From: Pseudomonas sp. PDM18
GTDB taxonomy: Bacteria; Pseudomonadota; Gammaproteobacteria; Pseudomonadales; Pseudomonadaceae
NCBI RefSeq assembly: GCF_014852585.1
Contig: NZ_JACVBX010000013.1
Coordinates: forward strand, 62,001-126,000
Reading direction: 5' to 3'
Length of the DNA stretch: 64,000 bases
Shown here in pieces: positions 1 through 9,720 of this stretch. The translations under genes were made by a program, and so were the position numbers. The notes under the pieces are model-generated. The model searched no databases. It was not told where the DNA came from and was given only the letters and a program-made list of their open reading frames with translations. How positions within the stretch are numbered: the first letter of the stretch is position 1; every line of letters starts with the position of its first letter.

Positions 1-1195
1 CGTTGACCATCGGCGGCTGGTGAACCTGGATGGCGTCCTCGAGGATCTGCGTGAGCTTGCTGGTGGGCCAGCGGGTCACGGCGGAACGGAAGGAGTCCTG
101 CACCGACTTGTACAGGTGGCCAACGCCGGTGCCGTGCAGCGCCGAGATGAAGTGGATGTCGGCGAAGTCGGCGAACATCAGCCGGCGCTCGAGCTCGGTT
201 TTCACGTAGTCGCGCTCGGCCGATTCCATGCCGTCCCACTTGTTCAGCGCGATGACCAGCGCACGGCCGGTCTCCAGCACGAAGCCGAGCAGGTTGAGGT
301 CGTGTTCAACCACGCCTTCGCGGGCGTCCATGACGAAGATGACCACGTTGGCGTCCTGGATCGCCTGCAGGGTCTTCACCACGGAGAACTTTTCCACCGC
401 CTCGAAGATCTTGCCGCGGCGGCGCACGCCGGCGGTGTCGATGAGGGTGTACTTCTCTTCGTTGCGCTCGAAGGGGATGTAGATGCTGTCGCGGGTGGTG
501 CCGGCCTGGTCGTAGACGATCACCCGCTCTTCACCGAGCATGCGGTTCACCAGCGTGGACTTGCCGACGTTGGGGCGACCGATGATGGCGATCTTGATGC
601 CATCCTTCTCGCTCGGGCCGGGAATGCGCTTGGCTTCCTCGCCTTCGGCGACTTCTTCCATCTCGCCGGGCAGGTCGTTGTCTTCCGGCGCTTCCGGCTC
701 GGGAGCGAACATCTCGCCCAGGGCTTCCTGGAGCATCTGGGTGATGCCACGGCCGTGGGCGGCGGCGATCGGGATCGCATGCCCCAGGGCCAGCGGGCTG
801 AACTCGGCGCGGGCGATGTCCGGATCGACGGTGTCGACCTTGTTGGCCACCAGGTAGGTGCGCTTGTTCTTCTTGCGCAGGTGCTCGCCGATCATCTCGT
901 CGGCGGCGGTGAGGCCGGCGCGGGAGTCGACCATGAACAGGACGGCATCGGCCTCTTCGATGGCCTGCAGCGACTGCTCGGCCATCTTGGCGTCGATACC
1001 CTCTTCGTCACCGGAAATACCACCGGTATCGATGACGATGAATTTCTTGCCCTGCCACTTGGCCTCGCCGTATTGGCGGTCTCGGGTCAGACCTGCGTAC
1101 TCGGCGACGATGGCGTCACGGGTGCGGGTCAGGCGGTTGAACAGGGTGGACTTGCCGACGTTGGGGCGGCCCACCAGGGCTATTACGGGAACCAT
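1..1195 (-). CDS. der: Ribosome assembly GTPase Der (partial, C-terminus outside window)
   Basis: Der (EngA) is an essential tandem-domain GTPase that acts in maturation of the 50S ribosomal subunit. About 398 N-terminal codons are present; the family is usually 490 or so residues, so the KH-like end is cut off by the window edge. The protein opens with [17 protein letters not shown], the first G1 loop. A second copy, [10 protein letters not shown], lies at about 540-590, so both G domains are seen. Between them, at roughly 620-720, is the acidic linker rich in Glu, Asp and Pro that is typical of Der. It is the last gene of the hisS-yfgM-bamB-der series, an order conserved in gammaproteobacteria. 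Identification is secure. Confidence 0.97.
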   Translation of the reverse strand, partial: MVPVIALVGRPNVGKSTLFNRLTRTRDAIVAEYAGLTRDRQYGEAKWQGKKFIVIDTGGISGDEEGIDAKMAEQSLQAIEEADAVLFMVDSRAGLTAADEMIGEHLRKKNKRTYLVANKVDTVDPDIARAEFSPLALGHAIPIAAAHGRGITQMLQEALGEMFAPEPEAPEDNDLPGEMEEVAEGEEAKRIPGPSEKDGIKIAIIGRPNVGKSTLVNRMLGEERVIVYDQAGTTRDSIYIPFERNEEKYTLIDTAGVRRRGKIFEAVEKFSVVKTLQAIQDANVVIFVMDAREGVVEHDLNLLGFVLETGRALVIALNKWDGMESAERDYVKTELERRLMFADFADIHFISALHGTGVGHLYKSVQDSFRSAVTRWPTSKLTQILEDAIQVHQPPMVN

Positions 1196-1232
1196 GCGGC
1201 TCTCCAGGAATTTGAATTTCAGAAAACACGAC

Positions 1233-1261
1233 GGCCGCTGCCGTTTTTCACGGCAGCGGCC
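1233..1261 (-). terminator. GC-rich hairpin between bamB and der
   Basis: An 11-bp perfect stem, GGCCGCTGCCG with its complement, encloses a 7-nt loop in the bamB-der spacer. On the transcribed strand it is followed only by a loose T-rich stretch, so it could be a weak terminator or attenuator or an mRNA-stabilising stem that tunes der expression. Confidence 0.5.
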
Positions 1262-1277
1262 GGCAGTAACACTCAGC

Positions 1278-2420
1278 TTAGCGAATCGTGTAGGCGGCCA
1301 GCTTACCGCTGTTGCCGAACACGTACATCCAGCTGCCGACTACCAGCGGGCGAACCCGCACGCCGTCACCGTCGACCTTCTCGCGGCCCACGAAACGACC
1401 ATCCACCTGGCTCAGCAGATGCACGTAACCTTCCAGGTCACCGACGACCACGTTGCTCGACAGCACGGCCGGAGCGGACAGCTGGCGGCGAGCCAGGGCG
1501 TCGTTGCTCCAAAGCGAGGACGAACCACGGGAGTCGAGGCTTTCCACGGTGCCGCTGGACTGGCTGATGAACACGCTGCCGGTACCTTCGGCTACGCCGA
1601 CGTAGCTGGAAGCTTCACGCTGCCAGAGCACGCGGCCGGTGCCTACGTCCAGCGCCGCGGCGCGGCCCTGGTAGCTGGCGACATAGAGAACGTTGTCGAC
1701 CAGCAGCAGGCCGCCGTCGATATCGACGACGCGGTCCAGCTCGGAACGGCCCTGAGGAATCGCAACGCGCGCTTCCCAGACCGGCAGGCCACGCTCCACG
1801 TCCACCGCGACGACCTTGCCGCTGGCCAGACCCGCCAGGGCCAGACGGCCCGCGATCAGCGGAGCGCCAGTGCCACGCAGGGTCAGCACCGGTACGGTGC
1901 CTTCGTAGATCCAGCGCTGGTTGCCGGTGGAAGCGTCGAAGCCGATCAGCTTGTCGTCCTGGGTCTGCACCACCACCACGTCACCGTTGGTGGCCGGGGC
2001 AGCCAGCACTTCGCTGGTGACCTTGGCGCGCCACTTCTGCTCGCCCGAACCGGAATCCAGCGCGATCACGTCGCCACGCAGGGTGCCCAGCAGGACCATG
2101 CCGCTGCCCACGCCGACGGCGCCGGAGATCGGCAGATCGAGGTCTTTCTTCCACAGCACTTCGCCAGTTTCGCGCTGCATGGCCATGACGCGGCCTTCGG
2201 CAGACGCGGCGAAGATGGTCTGGCCATCCACGGCGGGCTCGAGCAGGTTGTACAGGTCGCCCTGGCCATCACCGACCGAACGGCTCCACTGTTTCTCCAG
2301 GCGGACCTCTTCCTTGAAATCGGTCAGCTCGGCCGGCGGCAGTTCTTTCTTGCTATTGCTGCTGCAACCCACAGCCATCAGGGTCAGTGCCAGCAGTGCA
2401 ACGTGTTTCCAACGCAACAT
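1278..2420 (-). CDS. bamB: Outer membrane assembly lipoprotein BamB
   Basis: BamB is the beta-propeller lipoprotein of the BAM complex, which folds beta-barrel proteins into the outer membrane, and it acts at the periplasmic face. The 380-residue product starts with a lipoprotein signal ending in the lipobox AVGC (Cys19), followed by SSNSKK. The rest consists of repeated PQQ/WD-like blades, seen as recurring patterns such as GxVxALDxxSGxxxW. It lies 1 bp from yfgM upstream and is followed by der, the usual neighbours. In this window the partner substrate TpsB is itself an outer-membrane barrel of the kind BAM inserts. Confidence 0.97.
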   Translation of the reverse strand: MLRWKHVALLALTLMAVGCSSNSKKELPPAELTDFKEEVRLEKQWSRSVGDGQGDLYNLLEPAVDGQTIFAASAEGRVMAMQRETGEVLWKKDLDLPISGAVGVGSGMVLLGTLRGDVIALDSGSGEQKWRAKVTSEVLAAPATNGDVVVVQTQDDKLIGFDASTGNQRWIYEGTVPVLTLRGTGAPLIAGRLALAGLASGKVVAVDVERGLPVWEARVAIPQGRSELDRVVDIDGGLLLVDNVLYVASYQGRAAALDVGTGRVLWQREASSYVGVAEGTGSVFISQSSGTVESLDSRGSSSLWSNDALARRQLSAPAVLSSNVVVGDLEGYVHLLSQVDGRFVGREKVDGDGVRVRPLVVGSWMYVFGNSGKLAAYTIR

Positions 2421-2421
2421 C

Positions 2422-3066
2422 TCAGGCGTCTCCCTTGGCCAGGTCGTCGAGTTTCATCTGCAGGGCGCCGACGGCGGCGTCTTCCGGCAGAGCAGCCTTG
2501 GCCTTTTCGTAGGCGACACGGGCGTCATCATTGCGCTTGAGCTGCAGCAGCAGGTCGCCGCGCAGTTCTTCGCGAGTGGCGACGTAGGCCTTGTCGACGT
2601 TGCCGTCGAGCAGCTTCAGACCGTCTTCGGCCTTGCCCTGGGCCGCCAGGACACGCGCCAGGCGCTGGCGAGCCAGCTCGCCGAGGGTGGCGTCAACCGG
2701 CTTGTCGACCACTGCCTTCAGCTCGAGGACGGCGTCATCCAGCTTGCCGCTGTCCACCGCAACCTTGGCGACGAACAGGCGGCCGTACTGGGCGTACGGA
2801 GTGCCGGCGAAGTCGGTATTCAGCTTGCCAGCGAGCTCGGCGACCTTGGCGGTGTCGGGCTTGCCGGCCGGGTTCAGTGCGGTTTCCAACAGGGCCTGGT
2901 AAATGATCGAGGCGCCCTGGGACTGGTTGTTCTGGTACTTTTTCCAGGCCTGCCAGCCAAACACCACGATCAGCGCCAGAGCAGCGCCGGTCAGCAGGGG
3001 CATGCCGTTACGCTGCCACCAGTCCTTGATGTCAGCGATCTGTTCTTCTTCGGTACGGTTACTCAC
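2422..3066 (-). CDS. yfgM: YfgM-like ancillary Sec translocon/chaperone protein
   Basis: This is a 214-residue inner-membrane protein. A short cytoplasmic N-terminus is followed by one membrane segment at about residues 22-41 and a periplasmic TPR-like alpha-solenoid. Family knowledge: YfgM partners PpiD at SecYEG and helps periplasmic chaperoning. The first codon is GTG (3064-3066). It is favoured because GGAG stands 7 nt upstream in the hisS-yfgM spacer. The gene lies between hisS and bamB as in other gammaproteobacteria. The domain assignment rests on sequence pattern and synteny. Confidence 0.88.
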   Translation of the reverse strand: MSNRTEEEQIADIKDWWQRNGMPLLTGAALALIVVFGWQAWKKYQNNQSQGASIIYQALLETALNPAGKPDTAKVAELAGKLNTDFAGTPYAQYGRLFVAKVAVDSGKLDDAVLELKAVVDKPVDATLGELARQRLARVLAAQGKAEDGLKLLDGNVDKAYVATREELRGDLLLQLKRNDDARVAYEKAKAALPEDAAVGALQMKLDDLAKGDA

Positions 3067-3089
3067 CCCAATACTCCTATCCGCTCGAT

Positions 3090-4379
3090 TCAGGCCCGCT
3101 TGAGGCAGGCAGCCAGGTGCTCGGGCAGAGCATCCCAGGCGATATTCTGTTGTTCGCCCTCGCCACGCAGGGGCTTGAAACCTACCACGCGGTTGGCCAG
3201 TTCGTCGTCACCCAGAATCATTGCGAACTGTGCACCGCTCTTGTCGGCCTTCTTGAACTGGCTCTTGAAGCTGCCGGCGCCGGCGTTGACCAGCAGGCGC
3301 AGGCCCGGAATGGCCTCGCGCAGCTGTTCGGCCAGGGTCAGCGCGGCCAACTCCGCCGGCTCGCCGAAGGCGCAGACGTAGAGGTCGGCCGGGCGATTCA
3401 GCTCGGCAGGCACCACGCCCAGGGTTTCCAGCAGCAGCACCAGGCGTTCCACGCCCATGGCAAAGCCCACGCCCGGCGTCGGCTTGCCGCCGAACTGGCT
3501 GACCAGGCCATCGTAGCGGCCGCCGCCGCACACGGTGCCCTGGGCGCCGAGTTTGTCGGTGACCCACTCGAAAGCAGTGCGGCAGTAGTAGTCCAGGCCG
3601 CGTACCAGCTTCTGGTTGATCTCATAGCGCAGGCCGACCGCATCCAGACGGGCCTTCAGCCCCTCGAAGTGGGCGATCGACTCTTCGTCCAGGTAGTCGT
3701 GCAGGCTCGGCGCGCCGACCAGTAGCGCCTGGGTGCTCTCGACCTTGCTGTCGAGGATGCGCAGCGGGTTGGTGGTCATGCGGCGCTGGCTATCTTCGTC
3801 CAGCTGCTCGAAGCGCTCCTGCAGGTAGGCCACCAGGTCGTCGCGATAGCGCGCGCGGGCCTCACTGGAGCCCAGGGTATTCAGCTGCAGGGTCACGGCA
3901 TCGGCCATGCCCAGCTTCTGCCACAGGCGCCAAGTGAGGATGATCAGCTCGGCGTCGATGTCCGGACCGGGCAGGTTGAAGACTTCCACGCCGATCTGGT
4001 GGAACTGACGATAACGGCCTTTCTGCGGCTTCTCGTAGCGGAACATCGGACCGGTGTACCACAGCTTCTGCACCTGGCCACCGCCCGACAGGCCATGCTC
4101 CAGCACGGCTCGCACGCAGCCCGCGGTGCCTTCCGGACGCATGGTCAGGGATTCGCCGTTGCGGTCGAGGAAGGTGTACATCTCCTTGTCGACCACGTCG
4201 GTGCCTTCACCGATACCACGAGCGAAGAGCTCGGTGAACTCGAGGATCGGCAGGCGGATCTCGCTGTAGCCGTAGCGGTCAAGCAGGCCGGCGAAGGTGC
4301 GCTCCAGATAGCGCCAGGCCGGGGTCTGGTCCGGCAGGATGTCGTTCATGCCACGGATGGCTTGCAGGGACTTGCTCAC
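3090..4379 (-). CDS. hisS: Histidine--tRNA ligase HisRS
   Basis: This class II aminoacyl-tRNA synthetase charges tRNA-His in the cytoplasm. The 429-residue protein is of normal family length. It begins [16 protein letters not shown]. It shows motif 2 around [16 protein letters not shown], the histidine-specific motif [14 protein letters not shown], and the GGGRYDGL stretch before the anticodon-binding C-terminal domain. The start codon is GTG (4377-4379), preceded by AAGGAT at good spacing. It lies 18 bp downstream of ispG and 23 bp upstream of yfgM, so it probably shares their transcript. Confidence 0.98.
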   Translation of the reverse strand: MSKSLQAIRGMNDILPDQTPAWRYLERTFAGLLDRYGYSEIRLPILEFTELFARGIGEGTDVVDKEMYTFLDRNGESLTMRPEGTAGCVRAVLEHGLSGGGQVQKLWYTGPMFRYEKPQKGRYRQFHQIGVEVFNLPGPDIDAELIILTWRLWQKLGMADAVTLQLNTLGSSEARARYRDDLVAYLQERFEQLDEDSQRRMTTNPLRILDSKVESTQALLVGAPSLHDYLDEESIAHFEGLKARLDAVGLRYEINQKLVRGLDYYCRTAFEWVTDKLGAQGTVCGGGRYDGLVSQFGGKPTPGVGFAMGVERLVLLLETLGVVPAELNRPADLYVCAFGEPAELAALTLAEQLREAIPGLRLLVNAGAGSFKSQFKKADKSGAQFAMILGDDELANRVVGFKPLRGEGEQQNIAWDALPEHLAACLKRA

Positions 4380-4397
4380 TTAGGATCCTTGTTGCGG

Positions 4398-5510
4398 TCA
4401 GCCGCGCACGATGAGTGCGGCGTCGGCCTCGGCCTTCTCGGCCGCTTTTTCGCGGATCAGCCGTTCCAGCTCATCCACCAGGTTATCGTTCTGCAGCTTC
4501 TGCGCCGGCTTGCCGTCGATGTAGATCAGGTTGCTCGGCGTGCCGCCGGTGAGACCGATGTGAGCCTCCTTGGCTTCGCCCGGACCGTTGACCACGCAGC
4601 CGATCACGGCGACATCCAGCGGTACCAGCAGGTCCTCGAGGCGGCCTTCCAGCTCGTTCATGGTCTTCACCACATCGAAGTTCTGCCGCGAGCAGCTCGG
4701 GCAGGCGATGAAGTTGATGCCACGGGAGCGCAGGCGCAGCGACTTGAGGATGTCGAAGCCGACCTTGATCTCTTCCACCGGGTCGGCGGCCAGCGAGATG
4801 CGGATGGTGTCGCCGATGCCCTCGGCAAGCAGCATGCCCAGGCCGACGGCCGACTTCACGGTGCCCGAACGCAGGCCACCGGCTTCGGTGATGCCCAAAT
4901 GCAGGGGTTGTTCGATCTGCTTGGCCAGCAGGCGGTAGGCGGCGACGGCCATGAACACGTCGGAGGCCTTCACGCTGACCTTGAAGTTCTGGAAGTCCAG
5001 ACGGTCGAGGTGATCGACATGGCGCATGGCCGACTCCAGCAGCGCCTCGGGGGTCGGCTCGCCGTACTTCTTCTGCAGGTCCTTCTCCAGCGAACCGGCG
5101 TTGACGCCGATGCGGATCGGGATATTGCGCTCGCGGGCGGCATCCACCACGGCCTTCACGCGGTCTTCGCGTCCGATGTTGCCCGGGTTGATGCGCAGGC
5201 AATCGACGCCCAGTTCAGCCACGCGCAGGGCGATCTTGTAGTCGAAGTGGATGTCGGCAACCAGCGGCACCTTGACCTGCTGCTTGATCTTGCCGAACGC
5301 CTCGGCGGCGTCCATGTCGGGCACGGAGACGCGGACAATGTCGGCGCCTGCGTCTTCCAGACGACGGATTTGCGCCACGGTGGCGGCCACATCCAGAGTA
5401 TCGGTGTTGGTCATGCTCTGCACGGCGATGGGAGCATCCCCACCCACCGGCACGTTACCGACCCAGATCTTGCGGGACAGGCGACGTTTGATCGGAGACT
5501 CGCAATGCAT
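4398..5510 (-). CDS. ispG: 4-hydroxy-3-methylbut-2-en-1-yl diphosphate synthase IspG
   Basis: IspG (GcpE) is a [4Fe-4S] enzyme that converts MEcPP to HMBPP in the non-mevalonate isoprenoid pathway. The product has about 370 residues. The cluster ligands are visible in [10 protein letters not shown] and in the later CVVNGPGE motif. I chose the ATG at 5508-5510, giving [10 protein letters not shown]. It has GGTGGA seven bases upstream, embedded in the last codons of rodZ, and it removes the overlap. An in-frame GTG at 5520-5522 would add four residues and overlap the rodZ stop. The gene sits between rodZ and hisS, as in P. aeruginosa. Confidence 0.97.
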   Translation of the reverse strand: MHCESPIKRRLSRKIWVGNVPVGGDAPIAVQSMTNTDTLDVAATVAQIRRLEDAGADIVRVSVPDMDAAEAFGKIKQQVKVPLVADIHFDYKIALRVAELGVDCLRINPGNIGREDRVKAVVDAARERNIPIRIGVNAGSLEKDLQKKYGEPTPEALLESAMRHVDHLDRLDFQNFKVSVKASDVFMAVAAYRLLAKQIEQPLHLGITEAGGLRSGTVKSAVGLGMLLAEGIGDTIRISLAADPVEEIKVGFDILKSLRLRSRGINFIACPSCSRQNFDVVKTMNELEGRLEDLLVPLDVAVIGCVVNGPGEAKEAHIGLTGGTPSNLIYIDGKPAQKLQNDNLVDELERLIREKAAEKAEADAALIVRG

Positions 5511-5511
5511 C

Positions 5512-6531
5512 TTACTGTCCACCCAACTTCAGGCGAGCGGTGCCACCGCGCGCCGGCGTGACTTCGACCGGCTGGCCGTTGTAGCTGACCTGGGCACCTT
5601 GGGCGAAGCCCAGGCGCAACTGGACGGGCGCCTTGGCGGCGACCTCCAGCGAATCACCCTTGCGCTTGAGGCCCTCGACGAGGACCTTGCCGTCGGCATC
5701 GGTGAGCTGGGTCCAGCAATCGGCGCTGAATTGAACCTTGACCACGCCCTGGCCCGCGGAAGCCACCACCGGAGCAGCAGGCGCCTCGATCGGAGCCACA
5801 GGGGCGGCCGGAGCGACAGGCTGCTGTGCAGCCGGTTGCTGGGCAGGGACTACCGGAACCTGGGCCGGAGCGGTTTCGGCGGCGGCCGGGGCGCCCGGTA
5901 CTGCCGGGTTGGCAGAGACCGGCGGGGTGCCTTCGGCCGGAGCCTCGGCGTTGCCGTTGTCGCCGGCAGGCTCGCCGGGAACCGCCGGAGTATTGGCCTG
6001 GTCCTCGGCGACAGCCTGGTCTTCCGGCTCGTCGAGGGTGTGGATTTCGGTGGTGCCGTCGGCGCTTTCGACCTCGACGTGCTCCATGTTAAGGCTGCCG
6101 GTCTCAGCCGGACGCGCAGAACGTTCCTGCCACCAGAAGTAGCCGAAGCCGATGAGCACGGCCAGCAGCGCCAGGCTGAACAGGCGCAGCAGGTTGCGCG
6201 ACAGGCGTACCGGCTCGACCACGCGGCCGAGGGCCTGGACGTTGCTGCCGGTGGCGTCGGTGCCGGTGTACTGGTCGAAGGCGGTAACCATCTGGGCCTG
6301 GTCCATGCCCAGCAGCTTGGCGTAGGCGCGGATATAGCCACGGGCGAAGGTGTGGCCCGGCAACTGCTCGAACGAGCCCTGCTCCAGCGAACGCAGGGCG
6401 TTCTCGGTCAGGTTCAGCTGGCCGGCGACCTGAGCGGTGCTCCAGCCCTTGTTCTCACGTGCCTGGCGCAGGGTTTCGCCAGGGTTGGCGCGGGTCGTGC
6501 CGATGACATCGGACTGCGACGTATTCATCAT
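5512..6531 (-). CDS. rodZ: Cytoskeletal cell-shape protein RodZ
   Basis: RodZ links cytoplasmic MreB to the peptidoglycan elongation machinery. The 339-residue protein has a Cro-like HTH at about residues 15-90 ([14 protein letters not shown] onward) and one membrane segment at about 114-131. A long Pro/Ala/Glu-rich periplasmic linker follows. The C-terminal DUF4115 beta domain contains [19 protein letters not shown]. The start overlaps the pilF stop in an ATGA arrangement, which implies translational coupling. Two consecutive ATG codons (6529-6531 and 6526-6528) make the exact start ambiguous by one residue. Confidence 0.95.
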   Translation of the reverse strand: MMNTSQSDVIGTTRANPGETLRQARENKGWSTAQVAGQLNLTENALRSLEQGSFEQLPGHTFARGYIRAYAKLLGMDQAQMVTAFDQYTGTDATGSNVQALGRVVEPVRLSRNLLRLFSLALLAVLIGFGYFWWQERSARPAETGSLNMEHVEVESADGTTEIHTLDEPEDQAVAEDQANTPAVPGEPAGDNGNAEAPAEGTPPVSANPAVPGAPAAAETAPAQVPVVPAQQPAAQQPVAPAAPVAPIEAPAAPVVASAGQGVVKVQFSADCWTQLTDADGKVLVEGLKRKGDSLEVAAKAPVQLRLGFAQGAQVSYNGQPVEVTPARGGTARLKLGGQ

Positions 6532-7286
6532 TTATCCGCCTGGTATGCCTGGTATTCGGGAGAAGCGGGATACAGGCGCTTGAGTTGCAGCCCGTAGCTG
6601 GCAGCGGTATCCCGGTCGTCGTAGATCTTGGCCAGTCGAATCCCCAGCAGCAGGCTGCGCGCGGTCTGCGGGCCCCGCTTGAGGTATTCCTCGTAATAGG
6701 CGCGAGCCGGCACGTACTCGCGATCCTGGTAATTCAGGTCAGCCAGTTCGAGCAGCGCCCCCGTCGAATTGCGGTTCAGGCGAATGGCCTTCTCGAAGTA
6801 TTCCTTGGCCTGAGCGCGGTTGTTGAGCTTCATGCTCACCAGACCGAGGTTCTCGAAGATGCGCGAACGTTCGGAATAGAGGCCGTCTTCCGTGGCCTTC
6901 ATGTAGGTGTCGTAGGCTTCCTGGTAGCGTTTCTGCTCGAACAGGAAACCTGCGTAGTTGTTGAGGATGCGCGCATCGCCCGAGCGCGAGGACAATGCCT
7001 TGCGGAACTCGCTCTCGGCGAGCTTGGGCTCTTTCTCGACCTGATAAACCACGGCCAGGGCAGCATGGGCATCGGCGCTGGATGAGTCGAGATCCAGGGC
7101 CTGGCGCAGCGGCACCTTGGCCTGCTCGGTGTTGCCCATCTGCAGGTAACCGATGCCGAGCTGGATATAGGCGTCGCGCGCCTCGTCCCGGCCCTTCTCG
7201 GTTTTCAGAGGATCCTGTTTACCAGTCGTCACGCAACCCGTCAGCACGGTTGCCAACAGTAAGCACAGCGCGGCGCGCAGGGTCAT
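6528..7286 (-). CDS. pilF: Type IV pilus pilotin lipoprotein PilF
   Basis: PilF (PilW in Neisseria naming) is a TPR lipoprotein that pilots the PilQ secretin to the outer membrane for type IV pilus assembly. The product is 252 residues, the same length I recall for P. aeruginosa PilF. It carries a lipoprotein signal with lipobox LTGC and then about six TPR units (for example YIQLGIGYLQMGN and AHAALAVVYQ). The start at 7284-7286 is chosen for the strong GGGAGGAT upstream; a longer in-frame extension would run into rlmN. It is coupled to rodZ by a 4-bp overlap. Its product would serve the pilus components encoded at 23.9-30.0 kb. Confidence 0.95.
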   Translation of the reverse strand: MTLRAALCLLLATVLTGCVTTGKQDPLKTEKGRDEARDAYIQLGIGYLQMGNTEQAKVPLRQALDLDSSSADAHAALAVVYQVEKEPKLAESEFRKALSSRSGDARILNNYAGFLFEQKRYQEAYDTYMKATEDGLYSERSRIFENLGLVSMKLNNRAQAKEYFEKAIRLNRNSTGALLELADLNYQDREYVPARAYYEEYLKRGPQTARSLLLGIRLAKIYDDRDTAASYGLQLKRLYPASPEYQAYQADK

Positions 7287-7302
7287 CGGAATCCTCCCTA
7301 GT

Positions 7303-8451
7303 TCAGTTTCGGTTGCCAGTGGGCGCGGCCTGGTCGGCATCGGCGGCCAGCTGACGTACGGCAATATAGCGTTCGCTGCGGCGGGTGCGGTCCATCACCT
7401 GGCCTACCAGCTGACCACAGGCGGCATCGATATCGTCGCCGCGAGTGGTACGAACGGTCACGTTGAAGCCGCTCTTGTGCAGCATGTCCTGGAAACGGCG
7501 AATGGCATTGTTGCTCGGACGCTCGTAACCGGAATGCGGGAACGGATTAAACGGAATCAGGTTGATCTTGCAAGGGAAATCCTTGAGCAGTGCGATCAGC
7601 TGCTCAGCATGCTCGGGCTGGTCGTTGACGCCAGCCAGCAGGGTGTACTCGATCGTCAGCACGCGCTCCTTGCCCAGGCGCGTGATGTAGCGGTAGCAGG
7701 AGTCGAGCAGCATCTCCAGCGGGTACTTCTTGTTGATCGGTACCAGCTTGTTGCGCAGTTCGTCGTTGGGTGCGTGCAGCGACAGGGCCAGGGACACGTC
7801 GGTCACCTCGGCGAGCTTGTCGATCATCGGCACCACGCCGGAGGTGGACAGGGTCACCTTTCGCTTGGAAATGCCGTAGCCGAGGTCTTCCATCATGATG
7901 CTCATGGCGCTCACGACGTTGTCGAAGTTCAGCAGCGGCTCGCCCATGCCCATCATCACCACATTGGTGACGGCACGGTCGATCTTGCCCGGGATGGTCC
8001 CGAACGACTGGTTGGCGATCCACACCTGGCCGATGATCTCGGCGGAAGTCAGGTCGCTGTTGAAGCCTTGCTTGCCGGTGGAGCAGAAGCTGCAGTCCAG
8101 CGCGCAACCGGCCTGGGATGACACACACAGGGTGCCGCGGCCGCCTTGCGGGATGTACACGGTCTCGACGCAACTGCCCGAGGCCACGCGCACCACCCAC
8201 TTGCGGGTACCGTCAGCGGAAATGTCCTGGCTGACGATCTCCGGGGGACGAATTTCGGCAACGGCCTCGAGCTTTTCGCGCAAGGCCTTGCCGACGTTCG
8301 TCATGGCGCTGAATTCCAGGGCGCCAAAGTGGTGAATCCATTGCATCACCTGGCCGGCGCGGAAGCGCTTTTCACCGATGGACTCGAAGAATTCCTCGAG
8401 CTGGGGCTTGGTCATGCCCAGCAGGTTGGCCTTTACAGCGGTATCAGTCAT
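7303..8451 (-). CDS. rlmN: Dual-specificity rRNA/tRNA adenine-C2 methyltransferase RlmN
   Basis: RlmN is a radical SAM enzyme that methylates C2 of A2503 in 23S rRNA and A37 in certain tRNAs. The 382-residue protein carries the SAM-cluster motif [14 protein letters not shown], the GMGEPLLN motif, and the conserved cysteine region near the C-terminus (AACGQL). The ATG at 8449-8451 is preferred over an ATG 18 bp upstream because GAGGG lies about 8 nt before it. It follows ndk by 27 bp and precedes pilF by 16 bp, the order seen in many pseudomonads. Confidence 0.97.
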   Translation of the reverse strand: MTDTAVKANLLGMTKPQLEEFFESIGEKRFRAGQVMQWIHHFGALEFSAMTNVGKALREKLEAVAEIRPPEIVSQDISADGTRKWVVRVASGSCVETVYIPQGGRGTLCVSSQAGCALDCSFCSTGKQGFNSDLTSAEIIGQVWIANQSFGTIPGKIDRAVTNVVMMGMGEPLLNFDNVVSAMSIMMEDLGYGISKRKVTLSTSGVVPMIDKLAEVTDVSLALSLHAPNDELRNKLVPINKKYPLEMLLDSCYRYITRLGKERVLTIEYTLLAGVNDQPEHAEQLIALLKDFPCKINLIPFNPFPHSGYERPSNNAIRRFQDMLHKSGFNVTVRTTRGDDIDAACGQLVGQVMDRTRRSERYIAVRQLAADADQAAPTGNRN

Positions 8452-8478
8452 GGATTCACCCTCGCTCATTCGCCTGGA

Positions 8479-8910
8479 TTAGCGAATGCGCTCGCACACC
8501 TCGGTGCTGGAGAAGAAGTAAGCGATTTCGCGGGCAGCCGAAGCTTCCGAGTCGGAACCGTGTACGGCGTTCTCGTCGATGGAAACGGCGAAGTCGGCGC
8601 GGATGGTGCCGGCGTCGGCTTTCTTCGGATCGGTGGCGCCCATCAGTTCACGGTTGCGCAGGATGGCGTCTTCGCCTTCCAGAACCTGAACAACGACCGG
8701 GCCGGAGGTCATGAAGGAAACCAGGTCCTTGAAGAAAGGACGCTCTTTGTGCTCGGCGTAGAAACCGCCAGCTTCGCGCTCGGACAGCTGAACCATCTTG
8801 GAAGCGACAACGCGCAGGCCGGCTTTCTCGAAGCGGGTCAGGATTTCGCCGATGACGTTCTTGGAAACGGCGTCGGGCTTGATGATGGAGAAGGTACGTT
8901 GCAGGGCCAT
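8479..8910 (-). CDS. ndk: Nucleoside diphosphate kinase
   Basis: Ndk transfers the gamma phosphate among nucleoside triphosphates and balances NTP and dNTP pools. The 143-residue protein is the standard length. It starts [15 protein letters not shown] and has the active-site stretch [11 protein letters not shown] followed by NAVHGSDS, which contains the phospho-accepting histidine. In-frame codons upstream would add 12 residues, but the family start and the spacing support 8908-8910. It follows the isc operon after a terminator-like hairpin. Confidence 0.98.
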   Translation of the reverse strand: MALQRTFSIIKPDAVSKNVIGEILTRFEKAGLRVVASKMVQLSEREAGGFYAEHKERPFFKDLVSFMTSGPVVVQVLEGEDAILRNRELMGATDPKKADAGTIRADFAVSIDENAVHGSDSEASAAREIAYFFSSTEVCERIR

Positions 8911-9099
8911 GGAAATAACTCCGAAAAGCAAGGTTGGTAATGCCAAGAAGCCCCTGGCGTGGCCAGGAGCTCCTGCGATTCTAGGGTTTGCCGCGCGCTG
9001 CGCCCGTGGGGCGGCAGCCGCGAAACCGGCCCGACTGCGACAGGGCCGGCGGCCGGAAAATCCCCCTGGGGAAATTTTCGACAGCTCACCTAAAGATAA

Positions 9100-9122
9100 A
9101 ACCCGCGAATTATACGCGGGTT
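9100..9122 (-). terminator. Rho-independent terminator after iscX
   Basis: An 8-bp stem, AACCCGCG with its complement, has a 7-nt AT-rich loop and is followed on the minus strand by TTTATCTTT. It sits 40 bp beyond the iscX stop and would end the isc transcript before ndk. The loop contains TATAAT on the minus strand, which could double as a -10 box for ndk, but I see no good -35. The rest of the 250-bp iscX-ndk spacer (8911-9160) is GC-rich and holds no gene I can support. Confidence 0.7.
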
Positions 9123-9160
9123 CATGACAAATGGGTACGCGGCTCTAGTGAGCCGCACCC

Positions 9161-9361
9161 TCAGTCGGCTTCTTCGATCCAGGCGGCCTGGATGGCCTCC
9201 AGGACCTTTTCCCCGCCGCGGGAAGGATCATCGCTGAACTCCGGCAATGCCAGCACCCAGCGGTGCAGATCGACGAAGTTTACGTAGCGCGGATCGACGT
9301 CCGGCTTGGACTCGGCCAGTTGGATGGCGATTTCGAGCACATCAACCCATTTCAGACTCAT
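9161..9361 (-). CDS. iscX: Fe-S assembly protein IscX
   Basis: IscX is a 66-residue acidic protein that binds IscS and iron and modulates cluster assembly. The sequence MSLKWVDVLEIAIQLAE and the VNFVDLHRWV segment are the family pattern. It is the last gene of the isc operon, 14 bp after fdx and just before the terminator hairpin. Its small size and strongly acidic C-terminus are normal for the family. Confidence 0.95.
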   Translation of the reverse strand: MSLKWVDVLEIAIQLAESKPDVDPRYVNFVDLHRWVLALPEFSDDPSRGGEKVLEAIQAAWIEEAD

Positions 9362-9375
9362 ATGGACGCTCCGCC

Positions 9376-9714
9376 TCAGTGACCTTCGGACACCTGGTTG
9401 ATGGTGTATTTCGGGATCTCCACCACCAGATCGGTCTCGCCGACCACTGCCTGGCAGGACAGGCGCGAATCCGGCTCCAGGCCCCAGGCCTTGTCCAGCA
9501 TGTCGTCTTCCAGCTCGTCAGAGGCTTCCATGGAGTTGAAGCCCTCGCGCACGACCACGTGGCAGGTGGTGCAGGCACAGGACATCTCGCAGGCGTGCTC
9601 GATCTCGATGCCGTTGCGCAGCGCCGCCTTCATGATGGTTTCGCCCGGCTGGGCTTCGATCACCGCGCCTTCCGGGCAGTGTTCGGCGTGGGGCAGAAAG
9701 ACAATCTGCGGCAT
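9376..9714 (-). CDS. fdx: ISC-system [2Fe-2S] ferredoxin
   Basis: This adrenodoxin-type ferredoxin donates electrons during Fe-S cluster assembly on IscU. The 112-residue protein has the cluster cysteines in the arrangement CEMSCACTTC, with the distal cysteine in the SRLSCQAVVG segment. It starts 6 bp after hscA and precedes iscX, the invariant order of the ISC operon. Nothing is truncated or unusual. Confidence 0.97.
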   Translation of the reverse strand: MPQIVFLPHAEHCPEGAVIEAQPGETIMKAALRNGIEIEHACEMSCACTTCHVVVREGFNSMEASDELEDDMLDKAWGLEPDSRLSCQAVVGETDLVVEIPKYTINQVSEGH

Positions 9715-9720
9715 CTTCGC

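Noticed and set aside
20..2540. Long plus-strand ORFs opposite der and bamB
   Set aside because: They are antisense shadows of GC-rich genes with no recognisable domain; the minus strand carries the Der and BamB motifs.
3999..5561. 520-codon plus-strand ORF opposite hisS and ispG
   Set aside because: It spans two unrelated real genes in antisense and its composition (His/Gln/Val-rich) is typical of reverse-strand translation of such genes.
9111..9116. TATAAT in the isc terminator loop as the ndk promoter
   Set aside because: No acceptable -35 at 16-18 bp; recorded only as a note in the terminator entry.
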